Part shown: positions 51,033 to 59,058 of the stretch, piece by piece
Layout of the letters: every line of letters begins with the position of its first letter
Numbering within the stretch: position 1 is the stretch's first letter
Origin: Mucilaginibacter paludis DSM 18603
Lineage (GTDB): Bacteria; Bacteroidota; Bacteroidia; Sphingobacteriales; Sphingobacteriaceae
Reading direction: 5' to 3'
Assembly (NCBI RefSeq): GCF_000166195.2
Contig: NZ_CM001403.1
Coordinates: 6,218,432-6,282,431, forward strand
DNA: 64,000 nt
The notes under the pieces: model-generated
The model's database searches: none
What the model was told of the DNA's origin: nothing
What the model saw: the letters and a program-made list of their open reading frames with translations, nothing else
Made by a program: the position numbers and the translations under genes

Positions 51033-51782
51033 CTACTCTTTATCTGTCGTTTCTACCGTAATAATCGTAATATCCGGTCCATCTGATATATCATTAGGCA
51101 CGTATATGGTTTCGATATAATCTTTAAATTTCAGCACATCTTCGCGTACCACTTTTTCAAATAGCGGGTTTAGCAATTTGGCTATACCTGTGCCCAATCC
51201 GCCTGCTGGGGGTAAATAGCTAATCACGATTTTAACAATGGTGCCTTCGCCTCCGGGAGCATCTTCAAATACCACTTTGCCAGCATTTTGAATGGTTGAT
51301 CCGGGTAACGATTGCCAGCCTATCATTCTTCCCGGCTCATCTTTTACTATTTCGGCTTCCCAGCTGATGGTGCCTAAGTTGCCGGGTATCTTGGCTTCCC
51401 AATGTGAACGTTGGTCGTCAATAGCCTGGATATTGTCCAGATGGCTCATAAACAAAGGGAGGTTCTCTAATCTGCGCCAAAAATCGTAAACATCCTGGCG
51501 GGTTCTGTTTACAGTGAATGTATAGCGGATGTTGATATTAACAGGATCGGTAGACGTTTTACCCAACTTAGAGTAAAGCGAGCAATAGCCGGTAACTCCT
51601 CGTTGTAACAAGTAACCACCTGCAAATAGCTTAACTGTGCTACGCAGTGGGTGTTTAAATATGCCAAATAAGCCCGAAAATGTTAATTTGGTGCCTATAG
51701 CAACAGATACCAAACGTTCAGGTAACTCTAAGTTGACAGGAGTATTTGTTTTATCGGAGAGTATCAACGATTTTAATTCCAT
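51033..51782 (-). CDS. SRPBCC-family protein with membrane-linked N-terminus
   Basis: A 249-residue protein. The N-terminal 70 residues contain hydrophobic GTKLTFSGLFGIF and TVKLFAGGYLLQRG, as in DUF2892-fused cyclase-like proteins. The C-terminal 150 residues form a polyketide-cyclase/SRPBCC domain: YTFTVNRTRQDVYDFWRRL, SHWEAKIPGNLGTISWEAEI and DEPGRMIGWQSLPGS. This type is often called a lipid-binding or stress protein. The ligand is unknown. Confidence 0.85.
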   Translation of the reverse strand: MELKSLILSDKTNTPVNLELPERLVSVAIGTKLTFSGLFGIFKHPLRSTVKLFAGGYLLQRGVTGYCSLYSKLGKTSTDPVNINIRYTFTVNRTRQDVYDFWRRLENLPLFMSHLDNIQAIDDQRSHWEAKIPGNLGTISWEAEIVKDEPGRMIGWQSLPGSTIQNAGKVVFEDAPGGEGTIVKIVISYLPPAGGLGTGIAKLLNPLFEKVVREDVLKFKDYIETIYVPNDISDGPDITIITVETTDKE

Positions 51783-51901
51783 GACGATAATGTTTTTAAT
51801 GACAGATGATTATTAGAATAACCCCGGAATAAGCTTTGGGTTTTCCTTAAATGAAAATATTTGTCGTGGTATTAAACAACTGATATGCCACAGTTGGCAT
51901 G

Positions 51902-53152
51902 CTATTGATACTTGAAGATGAATTTGGAGAGGTCGGGTAGATGCTTTTTAGGTCTTTTAAGTTCTTGCTGGTAAATGATTTGGCCTAAATTTTTCAAAAA
52001 CGGAAGGCAAACGGTGGTGTACTCATATTTGTTATCGTTAAAAATACCATCCTCGTTTGATTGTACCACTGCAGTAAGCATAAACTCAACCTTGTTTTTG
52101 GTATCGATGATATAGGCATTGTCGATATCATACCCATACGAGTCGCCAACTTTATTAAAAATGCGGATATCCGGATTGATTACGGCCGCAGAATCCGCAC
52201 CATAAAATAAAAACTTACAATAGGCCGGGAAATACTCTGGCTTGCTATAGGTTGGTTTTTTGCTTTCGTTAGGGAAGGTGCTCATGTACCGGTACAGCAA
52301 CTTGTAATCGTCGTCGGTCAAATTAAAACGCTGGTCCTTCTGGAAGCTTTCAGGGAACATCAATCGACTTAAAACCATTTGCTGGTTGCTTACGGTGTAT
52401 ACATTCATCTTCCCGAAATCAAAAGGCCCTTTCATCAGCTTATTTTGAGCATCCATGTAGCCGTTGCCTTGTAGCATATTACTTAGTTCCATCGGGTATT
52501 CGTTGGCATCGTACTGGGCAGGTTTTTGATAGATCAGCTTATCGCCATTATAAAAACTGATGGGGTTGGTGTTTTTGGCGGTTTCGCCTTTGTCGCCAAC
52601 GGCAAGCCTGCTTACTATGCGGGTTTCGGTTAAACCGTATTTTTTTAGTTTGGTGTTAATTTCTTCGCGGCCCACAAATTCAAAAAGGCGGTTATAAGCA
52701 TCGTTATCGCTTACCAGCAAAATTTTTTTAATGTATTGGGCAATGCTGGGTAAGTTGTTTTGGGCCGATGTATCTTTTAATACTTTGGTTTGGCCTTTAA
52801 AGGCGCTGTCGGTTATCATTGCGCTCTCTTTAGTTAAACCGGGTACGTGCAATTCATTCAGTTTTTCGAGCGCGAAAATTAAGGTTGGGAGCTTAACCGT
52901 ACTGGCGGGATAAAAGTATCGTTGCGCGTTAAGGCGGTAACTGTATTGTTTAAAATGCGGTATGTTGTGGCTGTCGCGGTTAATCTGGGTGTATAGTATC
53001 TGTACTTCGTTTTGAGTGGGGTGCTTCAATATGCCTGCAAACAACTCGGGATGGTTTTCTAACAGGCTTTTAAGCAGCAGGGTGTCCGGTTGCTGTTGGG
53101 CAGAGCCACCTAAAGCTAACATCAATAACAACGCAGTGAAGTAAAATTTCAT
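51902..53152 (-). CDS. secreted serine hydrolase, class A beta-lactamase-like
   Basis: A 416-residue protein with signal peptide (MKFYFTALLLMLALGGSAQQ). The beta-lactamase/PBP-type fold is shown by STVK (Ser84 to Lys87) and SDN (Ser148 to Asn150). The third motif is KVG near NKVGDSYGYD. The length exceeds the 290 residues of true class A enzymes, so a peptidase or esterase role is as likely as drug hydrolysis. The ATG at 53152 was chosen for the signal peptide; an upstream frame adds 10 residues. Confidence 0.87.
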   Translation of the reverse strand: MKFYFTALLLMLALGGSAQQQPDTLLLKSLLENHPELFAGILKHPTQNEVQILYTQINRDSHNIPHFKQYSYRLNAQRYFYPASTVKLPTLIFALEKLNELHVPGLTKESAMITDSAFKGQTKVLKDTSAQNNLPSIAQYIKKILLVSDNDAYNRLFEFVGREEINTKLKKYGLTETRIVSRLAVGDKGETAKNTNPISFYNGDKLIYQKPAQYDANEYPMELSNMLQGNGYMDAQNKLMKGPFDFGKMNVYTVSNQQMVLSRLMFPESFQKDQRFNLTDDDYKLLYRYMSTFPNESKKPTYSKPEYFPAYCKFLFYGADSAAVINPDIRIFNKVGDSYGYDIDNAYIIDTKNKVEFMLTAVVQSNEDGIFNDNKYEYTTVCLPFLKNLGQIIYQQELKRPKKHLPDLSKFIFKYQ

Positions 53153-53204
53153 AAGTGTAAATATATTTATTACTCTTTTCAATTCATCAAATCTTATCTT
53201 ACTT

Positions 53205-53395
53205 TTGCGGCGCTTTCGGTTTTTTTCCGGCTTAACGGAAAAAATTAAAAGGGAATCCGGTGTAAATCCGGAGCTGTCCCGCAGCTGTAAGTCCGGGTTC
53301 TATTTTTTTAGGGCTTAGTTGAACCACCGTCACTGTCTGTAAAAAGATGGGAAGACCTCAACGAAAGGATGAGCCAGAATACCTGCCATAAGCAT
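53205..53395 (+). promoter_or_regulatory. cobalamin (AdoCbl) riboswitch
   Basis: The leader of the BtuB-like receptor gene. It contains GGGAATCCGGTGTAAATCCGG, here at 53251-53271, then AGCTGTCCCGCAGCTGTAA, the B12 box region. Further on come GGGAAGACCTC and GATGAGCCAGAATACCTGCC (to about 53387), the other conserved side. Both sides of the core are present in the right order. Binding of cobalamin should lower expression of the downstream transporter genes. Confidence 0.95.
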
Positions 53396-53510
53396 TATAT
53401 TATTCATAGCTTTCGGGGATAGAAGCTTGAGTGTGAATGCCCTTTTTTGCAGTGTATTTCCATTCCTAACTCTTCATTTCTGTATGCTGTGGGATAAAAC
53501 TCACATCAAC

Positions 53511-55634
53511 ATGAAAAAAAATTATGTAGTTGCTGTAAGCCTGGGGCTTGCACAACTGGTACTGCACACAACAGCAGGCCTGGCGCAAAGCGCTTCAAAA
53601 AAACAAGACACCGTTAAAAATTTAAACGAGGTAGTAGTTACGGCCACGCGTTCGCCAAAAAAACAATCAGAGATTGGGCGCGTAGTTAGCGTGATTAGCC
53701 GTGAGGAGATCGCCAGGTCACAGGGTAAAACGGTGCCTGAGTTATTGAATAACGTTGCTGGTATTACCTTTTCGGGTGCGCAGAACAACATGGGCATCAG
53801 TTCATCTTTATTTGTTCGTGGTTCATCAACCGGCAATACTTTAATCCTGATAGACGGTTTTCCGGTAAACAATGCTTCGGGGATTGACGGAAGTTACGAT
53901 CTGAATGCCTTTTCACTGGAACAGATAGATCATATCGAAATTTTAAAAGGAAGCGGATCTACTCTCTATGGATCTGATGCCGTAGCCGCCGTGATCAACA
54001 TCATCACCAAGCATGCTAAAGGCCAGGAGTTAACCGGCGATGTGCAATTAAGTGCCGGGAGCTATCATACTTTTAAAGGTAGTGTTGGCCTTATCGGCAC
54101 ACTCAATAAAACAGGTATAGCGCTCAATGTTTCTAATACCGATTCAAAAGGTTTTCCGGCAGCTACCGATACAACCGGTAAACAAGGGTTTAAAAACGAT
54201 GCTTTTCATCAGCAAACGGTGAGTTTGAATTTAACGCAGGCGGTATCATCTAAATTTAGTTTGAACGGCAATTTTCAAACCACTTATAACACGGGCGATT
54301 TACCGGCGGGGGCTTTTAAGGATGATAAAAATTACACTTATAGCAATACGCTTTTATTTGGAGGCTTAGGTGCCAAATTACTATTACCTAAAGGCTCATT
54401 ATTATTGAACGTGTCGCAAAATACGGTATGGAATAACTATTTGGACGAACCTTCTGCAGCCAATTATAACACGGGCGATTTACCGGCGGGGGCTTTTAAG
54501 GATGATAAAAATTACACTTATAGCAATACGCTTTTATTTGGAGGCTTAGGTGCCAAATTACTATTACCTAAAGGCTCATTATTATTGAACGTGTCGCAAA
54601 ATACGGTATGGAATAACTATTTGGACGAACCTTCTGCAGCCAATTATAACACACCTTACTTTTCAAACAATATAGGCCGCATCACCAACAGCGAAATTGT
54701 TTTCACCGATAATCTCGCCAGTTTTTTAGACATCACCAGCGGGGCCAATTATAAATATAGTAATACCAGCCAGAACAACAGTTACGGCTCAATCGACTCA
54801 AAATTGGCCAATAATAACATTACCAGTTTATACACTTCGCTGTTTTTAAAATCAGGCATTTTCCACATGGAGTTGGGCGGCAGGTATAACCATCACAGTC
54901 AGTATGGCAATAATTTTACCTATACCCTTAACCCTTCGGTATTATTAGCCGATCAGTTTAAGGTTTTTGCTACCTTGGCATCCGCCTACAAAACACCAAC
55001 GCTGTACCAACTATATTCACAGTACGGAAATATAGGCTTAAAGCCAGAAGTAACCACCTCGTATGAAGCTGGTTTCGATTGGCAAATTATCCGTAACGCG
55101 CTATCATTTAATACCGTTTTTTTCAAACGTAAGACCAAAGACGTGATCTATTTTTATACAGACGCGTCATTTAATTCCTTTTATAAAAATGGAAATAAGC
55201 AGGATGATCAAGGATTTGAAAGTGAGTTGAAATTAAAGGTCGATAATTTTACAGCATCTACCTATGCGGCTTATGTAACGGGTACCCAAACTGACGAAAA
55301 TGGCGTTGATACGCATAACCTGTTGCGCCGTCCGCGGAACACTTACGGAGCCAACGTATCTTACCAGTTTATCAAAAACTTATCGGTAGGGGTAAATTAT
55401 AAATATACCGGTGAAAGAAGCGATACCCATTATTTAGATGTTTACCCATACTCACGTGTGGAAGGTTTGGCGGCGTATAACCTGTTCGATTTGCATATCC
55501 AGGCCAACGCTACAAAGAAACTCAGCTTGTATGTGGATCTGAAAAACTTGTTTGATAAAAGGTATACCGATTGGATAGGTTACAATACCCGCGGATTTAA
55601 TGCTTACGGCGGGATAAAGTATTTGCTTGATTAA
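53511..55634 (+). CDS. btuB: BtuB-like TonB-dependent cobalamin receptor with tandem internal duplication
   Basis: A 707-residue outer membrane receptor for vitamin B12 or a related corrinoid, by its riboswitch and homology. It has a signal peptide (VVAVSLGLAQL...GLAQ), TonB box region (LNEVVVTATRS), plug with SSLFVRGSSTGNTLILIDGF and GSGSTLYGSDAVAAVINI, and a C-terminal barrel. A 60-residue segment (from NTGDLPAGAFKDDKN) occurs twice in a row, from an exact 180-bp duplication at 54284-54643. The frame stays open. The ATG at 53511 starts the signal peptide; earlier in-frame codons lie in the riboswitch leader. Confidence 0.93.
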   Translation: MKKNYVVAVSLGLAQLVLHTTAGLAQSASKKQDTVKNLNEVVVTATRSPKKQSEIGRVVSVISREEIARSQGKTVPELLNNVAGITFSGAQNNMGISSSLFVRGSSTGNTLILIDGFPVNNASGIDGSYDLNAFSLEQIDHIEILKGSGSTLYGSDAVAAVINIITKHAKGQELTGDVQLSAGSYHTFKGSVGLIGTLNKTGIALNVSNTDSKGFPAATDTTGKQGFKNDAFHQQTVSLNLTQAVSSKFSLNGNFQTTYNTGDLPAGAFKDDKNYTYSNTLLFGGLGAKLLLPKGSLLLNVSQNTVWNNYLDEPSAANYNTGDLPAGAFKDDKNYTYSNTLLFGGLGAKLLLPKGSLLLNVSQNTVWNNYLDEPSAANYNTPYFSNNIGRITNSEIVFTDNLASFLDITSGANYKYSNTSQNNSYGSIDSKLANNNITSLYTSLFLKSGIFHMELGGRYNHHSQYGNNFTYTLNPSVLLADQFKVFATLASAYKTPTLYQLYSQYGNIGLKPEVTTSYEAGFDWQIIRNALSFNTVFFKRKTKDVIYFYTDASFNSFYKNGNKQDDQGFESELKLKVDNFTASTYAAYVTGTQTDENGVDTHNLLRRPRNTYGANVSYQFIKNLSVGVNYKYTGERSDTHYLDVYPYSRVEGLAAYNLFDLHIQANATKKLSLYVDLKNLFDKRYTDWIGYNTRGFNAYGGIKYLLD
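54284..54652. repeat. exact 180-bp in-frame tandem duplication inside btuB
   Basis: Bases 54284-54472 equal 54464-54652 without a mismatch: unit 180 bp, two copies, plus a shared 9-base TTATAACAC at each junction. This is a duplication by 9-bp microhomology. It adds 60 residues, about four barrel strands. Confidence 0.97.
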
Positions 55635-55697
55635 GCATTGTTTATCTATTTCATTTGTAATTTAGAATTGAGTATTTTTGAGGCAAGAATAAAACTT

Positions 55698-56273
55698 ATG
55701 TCGTTACAGAAAATAAACGCCCGCACAATTATTATTACGCTGATGATACTGGCCGCGCTGGCCATACGTTTGCTCAGCTTTAAGTTTCCGGTATTGAGTA
55801 ACTTTAGTCCGGTAGGGGCAATAGCCTTATTCGGTGGAGCTTATTTTACTGATAAATGGAAAGCATATCTGATTGTATTGGTTGCTTTATTTATAAGCGA
55901 TATGCTGTTGACCATGATGCGTACTTCCGACTTTCAGCTTTGGTACAGCAGCTATTTATGGGTTTACCTGTCTTTTGCCGTTATGGTATACATTGGCAGC
56001 CTCATTAAAAAAGCAAGTTTTGTAAATGTAGCACTGGCATCACTGGCGGCTGTTTGTGTACATTGGCTGATCACCGATCTGCCTTGGGTATATGCTGGTA
56101 CGCTTTATCCTTATACATTAGCCGGTTATGGGCAATCCTTATTAGCGGCTATCCCTTTTGAGCGTAACATGGTTCTGGGCGATATGGTTTTCTGCGCCAT
56201 TCTTTTTGGCGGCTTTGAGCTGGCAAAAAGCAAATACACTGTGTTGCGTACTAATACCCAACTGGCAGCATAA
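55698..56273 (+). CDS. DUF6580 membrane protein, putative transport component
   Basis: A 191-residue integral membrane protein with about five helices (ALAIRLLSF, AYLIVLVALFISDMLL, YLWVYLSFAVMVYIGSL, VNVALASLAAVCVHWL, VLGDMVFCAILFGG). Its opening FSPVGAIALFGGAYF matches DUF6580. It follows the BtuB-like gene closely and lies under the same riboswitch, so it is probably the inner membrane side of corrinoid uptake or a similar function; this is inference. The ATG at 55698 was preferred over an upstream start that adds 20 residues. Confidence 0.82.
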   Translation: MSLQKINARTIIITLMILAALAIRLLSFKFPVLSNFSPVGAIALFGGAYFTDKWKAYLIVLVALFISDMLLTMMRTSDFQLWYSSYLWVYLSFAVMVYIGSLIKKASFVNVALASLAAVCVHWLITDLPWVYAGTLYPYTLAGYGQSLLAAIPFERNMVLGDMVFCAILFGGFELAKSKYTVLRTNTQLAA

Positions 56274-56301
56274 ATTTTACGGCTAATAGCAAACAAAATA
56301 T

Positions 56302-56331
56302 AAAAAAGCGGTGAGAAATCATCGCTTTTTT
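56302..56331 (+). terminator. rho-independent terminator after the cobalamin operon
   Basis: AAAAAAGCGGTGA (56302-56314), GAAA tetraloop, TCATCGCTTTTTT (56319-56331): 13-bp stem with one G-U pair and a U-tract. It marks the end of the btuB/DUF6580 transcript. Confidence 0.9.
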
Positions 56332-56370
56332 TATGCCTTAAATTTTTAATTTTGATGATAACATCAACTT

Positions 56371-57102
56371 ATGAAAACAAAGCTTGCAAATCAACATCAA
56401 CATACAGGAGAGATAGTGGTATTGACCGGAGCGGGCATTAGCGCCGAAAGCGGTTTAAAAACCTTCAGGGATAGCGACGGCTTATGGGAAGGCTATAATA
56501 TTGAGGATGTGGCCACACCCGAAGCCTGGCAGCGCAACCCGGCACTGGTACAGGATTTTTATAACCAGCGCCGTAAATCGGTATTGGAGGCCCAGCCCAA
56601 TGTGGCGCATTACGCCCTGGCGCGTTTGGAGGAAAAATATAAGGTAACCATCATTACTCAGAATATAGACGATCTGCACGAGCGTGCCGGATCAACAAAC
56701 GTGGTACACCTGCACGGCATTATTACGCGGTCGCAGTCCAGCCGCAACGCCAGGCTTACTTATCCTATTAAGGGTTGGGAACTGCGTATGGATGAGGTAT
56801 GCGAATTAGGGTCACCATTGAGGCCTCATGTGGTATGGTTTGGCGAGATGGTTCCCATGATTGAAACCGCTGCCCAAATTTGCAGCACAGCCGATCTGTT
56901 TATCCTGGTGGGCACTTCGCTCGCGGTTTACCCGGCATCGGGGCTGATCAATTATGTTCCGGATGAGGTGCCAAAATACATCGTCGACCCTAAAATACCA
57001 ACGGTTTATAATGTAGATAACTTGACCAAAATTGAGGCAAAAGCCAGTATCGGCGTGCCGGAGTTAGTGGACGAGCTAATGAAAGTAGATGCAGAATTGT
57101 AA
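56371..57102 (+). CDS. cobB: Sir2-family NAD-dependent protein deacylase
   Basis: A 243-residue sirtuin. It has GAGISAESGLKTFRD for NAD binding, TQNIDDLHERAG, the catalytic His115 in VVHLHGI, and Tyr64/Arg67 in FYNQRR, the pair that prefers succinyl or malonyl lysine. The usual four zinc-binding cysteines after the active site are absent: the segment reads TRSQSSRNARLTYP...DEVCELGSPLRP, with one cysteine only. The sequence otherwise fits the class III sirtuins of bacteria. It sits alone between the cobalamin genes and two thioredoxin-like genes. Confidence 0.93.
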   Translation: MKTKLANQHQHTGEIVVLTGAGISAESGLKTFRDSDGLWEGYNIEDVATPEAWQRNPALVQDFYNQRRKSVLEAQPNVAHYALARLEEKYKVTIITQNIDDLHERAGSTNVVHLHGIITRSQSSRNARLTYPIKGWELRMDEVCELGSPLRPHVVWFGEMVPMIETAAQICSTADLFILVGTSLAVYPASGLINYVPDEVPKYIVDPKIPTVYNVDNLTKIEAKASIGVPELVDELMKVDAEL

Positions 57103-57183
57103 TATTGGAGTGACAAGGCTTGTTGATTGATATTTTGTAAGCCTTTTGACCAACAATTGCCAAATAGTAACGTTAAATAAACA

Positions 57184-57666
57184 ATGAAGCTTAAGATATT
57201 TATTTTCATGTTATTAGCTACAGCCGGTTTGGCAGCATCGGCTCAAACTAAGCCTGTAAAATTATTAACTATACAACAACTGGAAAAACGGGTGGCTCAT
57301 CCCGATACAGTTTACATTGTTAATTTTTGGGCAACCTGGTGCGGCCCCTGTGTGAAGGAATTGCCAAACTTTGATCAGTTGCAAAAAGCTTACAAAAACA
57401 AACCCGTAAAGGTGTTGTTGGTGAGCATGGATTTTAAATCGAAACTGGCCGATGTGAAGGCTTTTACCAAAACCCACAAGATAGTAAGTGAAGTATTTTT
57501 AGCCGATAAAACCAGCGACCAGGAGTTTATTGATGGGATAGATAAAAACTGGAGCGGTGCCTTGCCTGGTACTTTGGTAGTGAACGCAAAAAAACATATT
57601 CATCAGTTTTACGAGCGGGAATTTACTTATGCCGAGTTAAATAAATTATATCAAATTCATAAATAA
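57184..57666 (+). CDS. TlpA-like periplasmic thioredoxin
   Basis: A 160-residue exported thiol-disulfide protein. Its signal peptide (FIFMLLATAGLAASAQ) is followed by a thioredoxin fold with WATWCGPC (Cys53, Cys56) and the cis-proline region GALPGTLVV. It probably reduces or forms disulfides in the periplasm. A second thioredoxin-fold gene starts 14 bases after it, so they likely share a transcript. Confidence 0.9.
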   Translation: MKLKIFIFMLLATAGLAASAQTKPVKLLTIQQLEKRVAHPDTVYIVNFWATWCGPCVKELPNFDQLQKAYKNKPVKVLLVSMDFKSKLADVKAFTKTHKIVSEVFLADKTSDQEFIDGIDKNWSGALPGTLVVNAKKHIHQFYEREFTYAELNKLYQIHK

Positions 57667-57680
57667 CTAAATTAAACACT

Positions 57681-58295
57681 ATGAAAAAGTTTCTTGCAGT
57701 ATTGGTCCTCGCGGTTACCGGCCTGGTAGCCTGGACAGGTGATGTTACCGGCTACAAAGTAGGCGACGTTGCTGCCGATTTTAAATTGAAAAATGTAGAT
57801 GGCAAAATGGTATCACTGGCTAATTATAAGCAGGCCAAAGGTTACATTGTGGTATTTACCTGTAACCATTGCCCTTATGCCAAAGCTTACGAAAGCCGCA
57901 TTATGGATCTGGATAAAATGTATGCATCTAAGGGTTACCCGGTGATCGCTATTAGTCCGAATGACCCGGTGAGCGAGCCTGCCGATTCGTTTGATAACAT
58001 GAAAAAACTTGCCACAGAAAAAGGCTACAGCTTTCCGTACACCATTGACGAAACACAGAATGTTACCCGCACTTACGGTGCCAAAGCTACCCCACATGTT
58101 TACGTGCTACAAAAAACAGCCAAGGGCAATGTAGTACAGTACATAGGCGCTATTGATAACGATACTGAAGGTACAAACCCGGCCCGCGTTAAGTACGTTG
58201 AGAATGCTGTAAACGCTCTGCTTGAAGGCAAAACCATTGCCACTAACAGCACCAAGGCCATTGGATGTTCCATTAAATGGAAAAAGGGCGTTTGA
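57681..58295 (+). CDS. AhpC/TSA-like thioredoxin-fold protein, exported
   Basis: A 204-residue protein with a hydrophobic leader (LAVLVLAVTGLVAW), then a redoxin domain from KVGDVAADFKLKNVDGK. It has an unusual active site FTCNHCPYAKAYE (Cys61, Cys64), the CNHCPYA type of the peroxiredoxin-like subfamily. PHVYVLQ holds the cis-proline. It is in an apparent operon with the TlpA-like gene. The substrate is not known. Confidence 0.88.
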   Translation: MKKFLAVLVLAVTGLVAWTGDVTGYKVGDVAADFKLKNVDGKMVSLANYKQAKGYIVVFTCNHCPYAKAYESRIMDLDKMYASKGYPVIAISPNDPVSEPADSFDNMKKLATEKGYSFPYTIDETQNVTRTYGAKATPHVYVLQKTAKGNVVQYIGAIDNDTEGTNPARVKYVENAVNALLEGKTIATNSTKAIGCSIKWKKGV

Positions 58296-58376
58296 TAGGA
58301 AATTACATATTAACAGAAAGTTGGTCTGACTATTGGGCCAACTTCCTATTGAGTTTAAGCATAATTAATTGGACGT

Positions 58377-58781
58377 TTATATCGTCCAATCTTCTAAAGT
58401 GATATTGGCGATTCTGTTAAAATGATTTAAGTTATTAGTAACCATAATCATATCGTTAAATATGGCAGTTGTGCCTATTAATAAATCGAAATCGTCTATA
58501 GGCTTACCTTCTTTTTTCAACCGCGCTTTTTCCTTAGCATAAATATCGAGGCAATTGTATATAGGTAGGATGTTGAATTTCTTTATCAACGCGGTAACGA
58601 TTTCCCTGTTTTGCTCCCGTCTATCATCGCTGCTGTTTTCAACTCCATATTTTAATTCAGCAACGGTAATCTCCGAAATAAAACAATTTTCCTCACCGGC
58701 CTCAACTATCTTGTTTTGAATATCGAACCGGCCTTTAAGAAAGAAAATGCAAATGTTGCTATCTAAAAGATACCTTTTCAC
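58377..58781 (-). CDS. vapC: VapC-family PIN-domain toxin
   Basis: A 134-residue PIN ribonuclease toxin. The acidic residues are Asp7 (LLDSNICIFF), Glu42 (VAELKYG) and Asp96/Asp97/Asp99 (PIDDFDLLIG). The order and size match the VapC group. It overlaps its antitoxin by 4 bases (ATGA). The frame is intact, unlike the DUF3368 gene at 45.5 kb. The RNA target is unknown. Confidence 0.92.
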   Translation of the reverse strand: MKRYLLDSNICIFFLKGRFDIQNKIVEAGEENCFISEITVAELKYGVENSSDDRREQNREIVTALIKKFNILPIYNCLDIYAKEKARLKKEGKPIDDFDLLIGTTAIFNDMIMVTNNLNHFNRIANITLEDWTI

Positions 58782-59023
58782 AAATTTTCAATGTTGCGAT
58801 TGAATAATCGTGATTGACGAATTTCGGCAATCAATTCTTCCGCCGATTGGTCAGATTGATAAGCGCCGAAAAGGTTTTTTAACGATGGCTCATCTTCGTG
58901 AGAAGTTGATTTTAGAGATTCTGACAATTTAGTTATGAGGTCGAGTTTATTATCAGAGCTTAAATTTCTCAATAGCTCCATATATCCATCAATCAGTTTA
59001 GTATTGAAATCAAGTGTCTGCAT
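58778..59023 (-). CDS. antitoxin partner of the VapC toxin
   Basis: An 81-residue helical protein (MQTLDFNTKLIDGYMELL...LNRNIENL-type end), rich in Ser and Glu, with no recognisable DNA-binding motif. It precedes vapC with a 4-base overlap, which together with its size marks it as the antitoxin. The middle (NKLDLITKLSESL) resembles a short antitoxin type common in Bacteroidota. The ATG at 59023 was chosen over an upstream TTG. Confidence 0.8.
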   Translation of the reverse strand: MQTLDFNTKLIDGYMELLRNLSSDNKLDLITKLSESLKSTSHEDEPSLKNLFGAYQSDQSAEELIAEIRQSRLFNRNIENL

Positions 59024-59058
59024 AACCAAATTTACAAAATAATTTAATATATCAGGGA

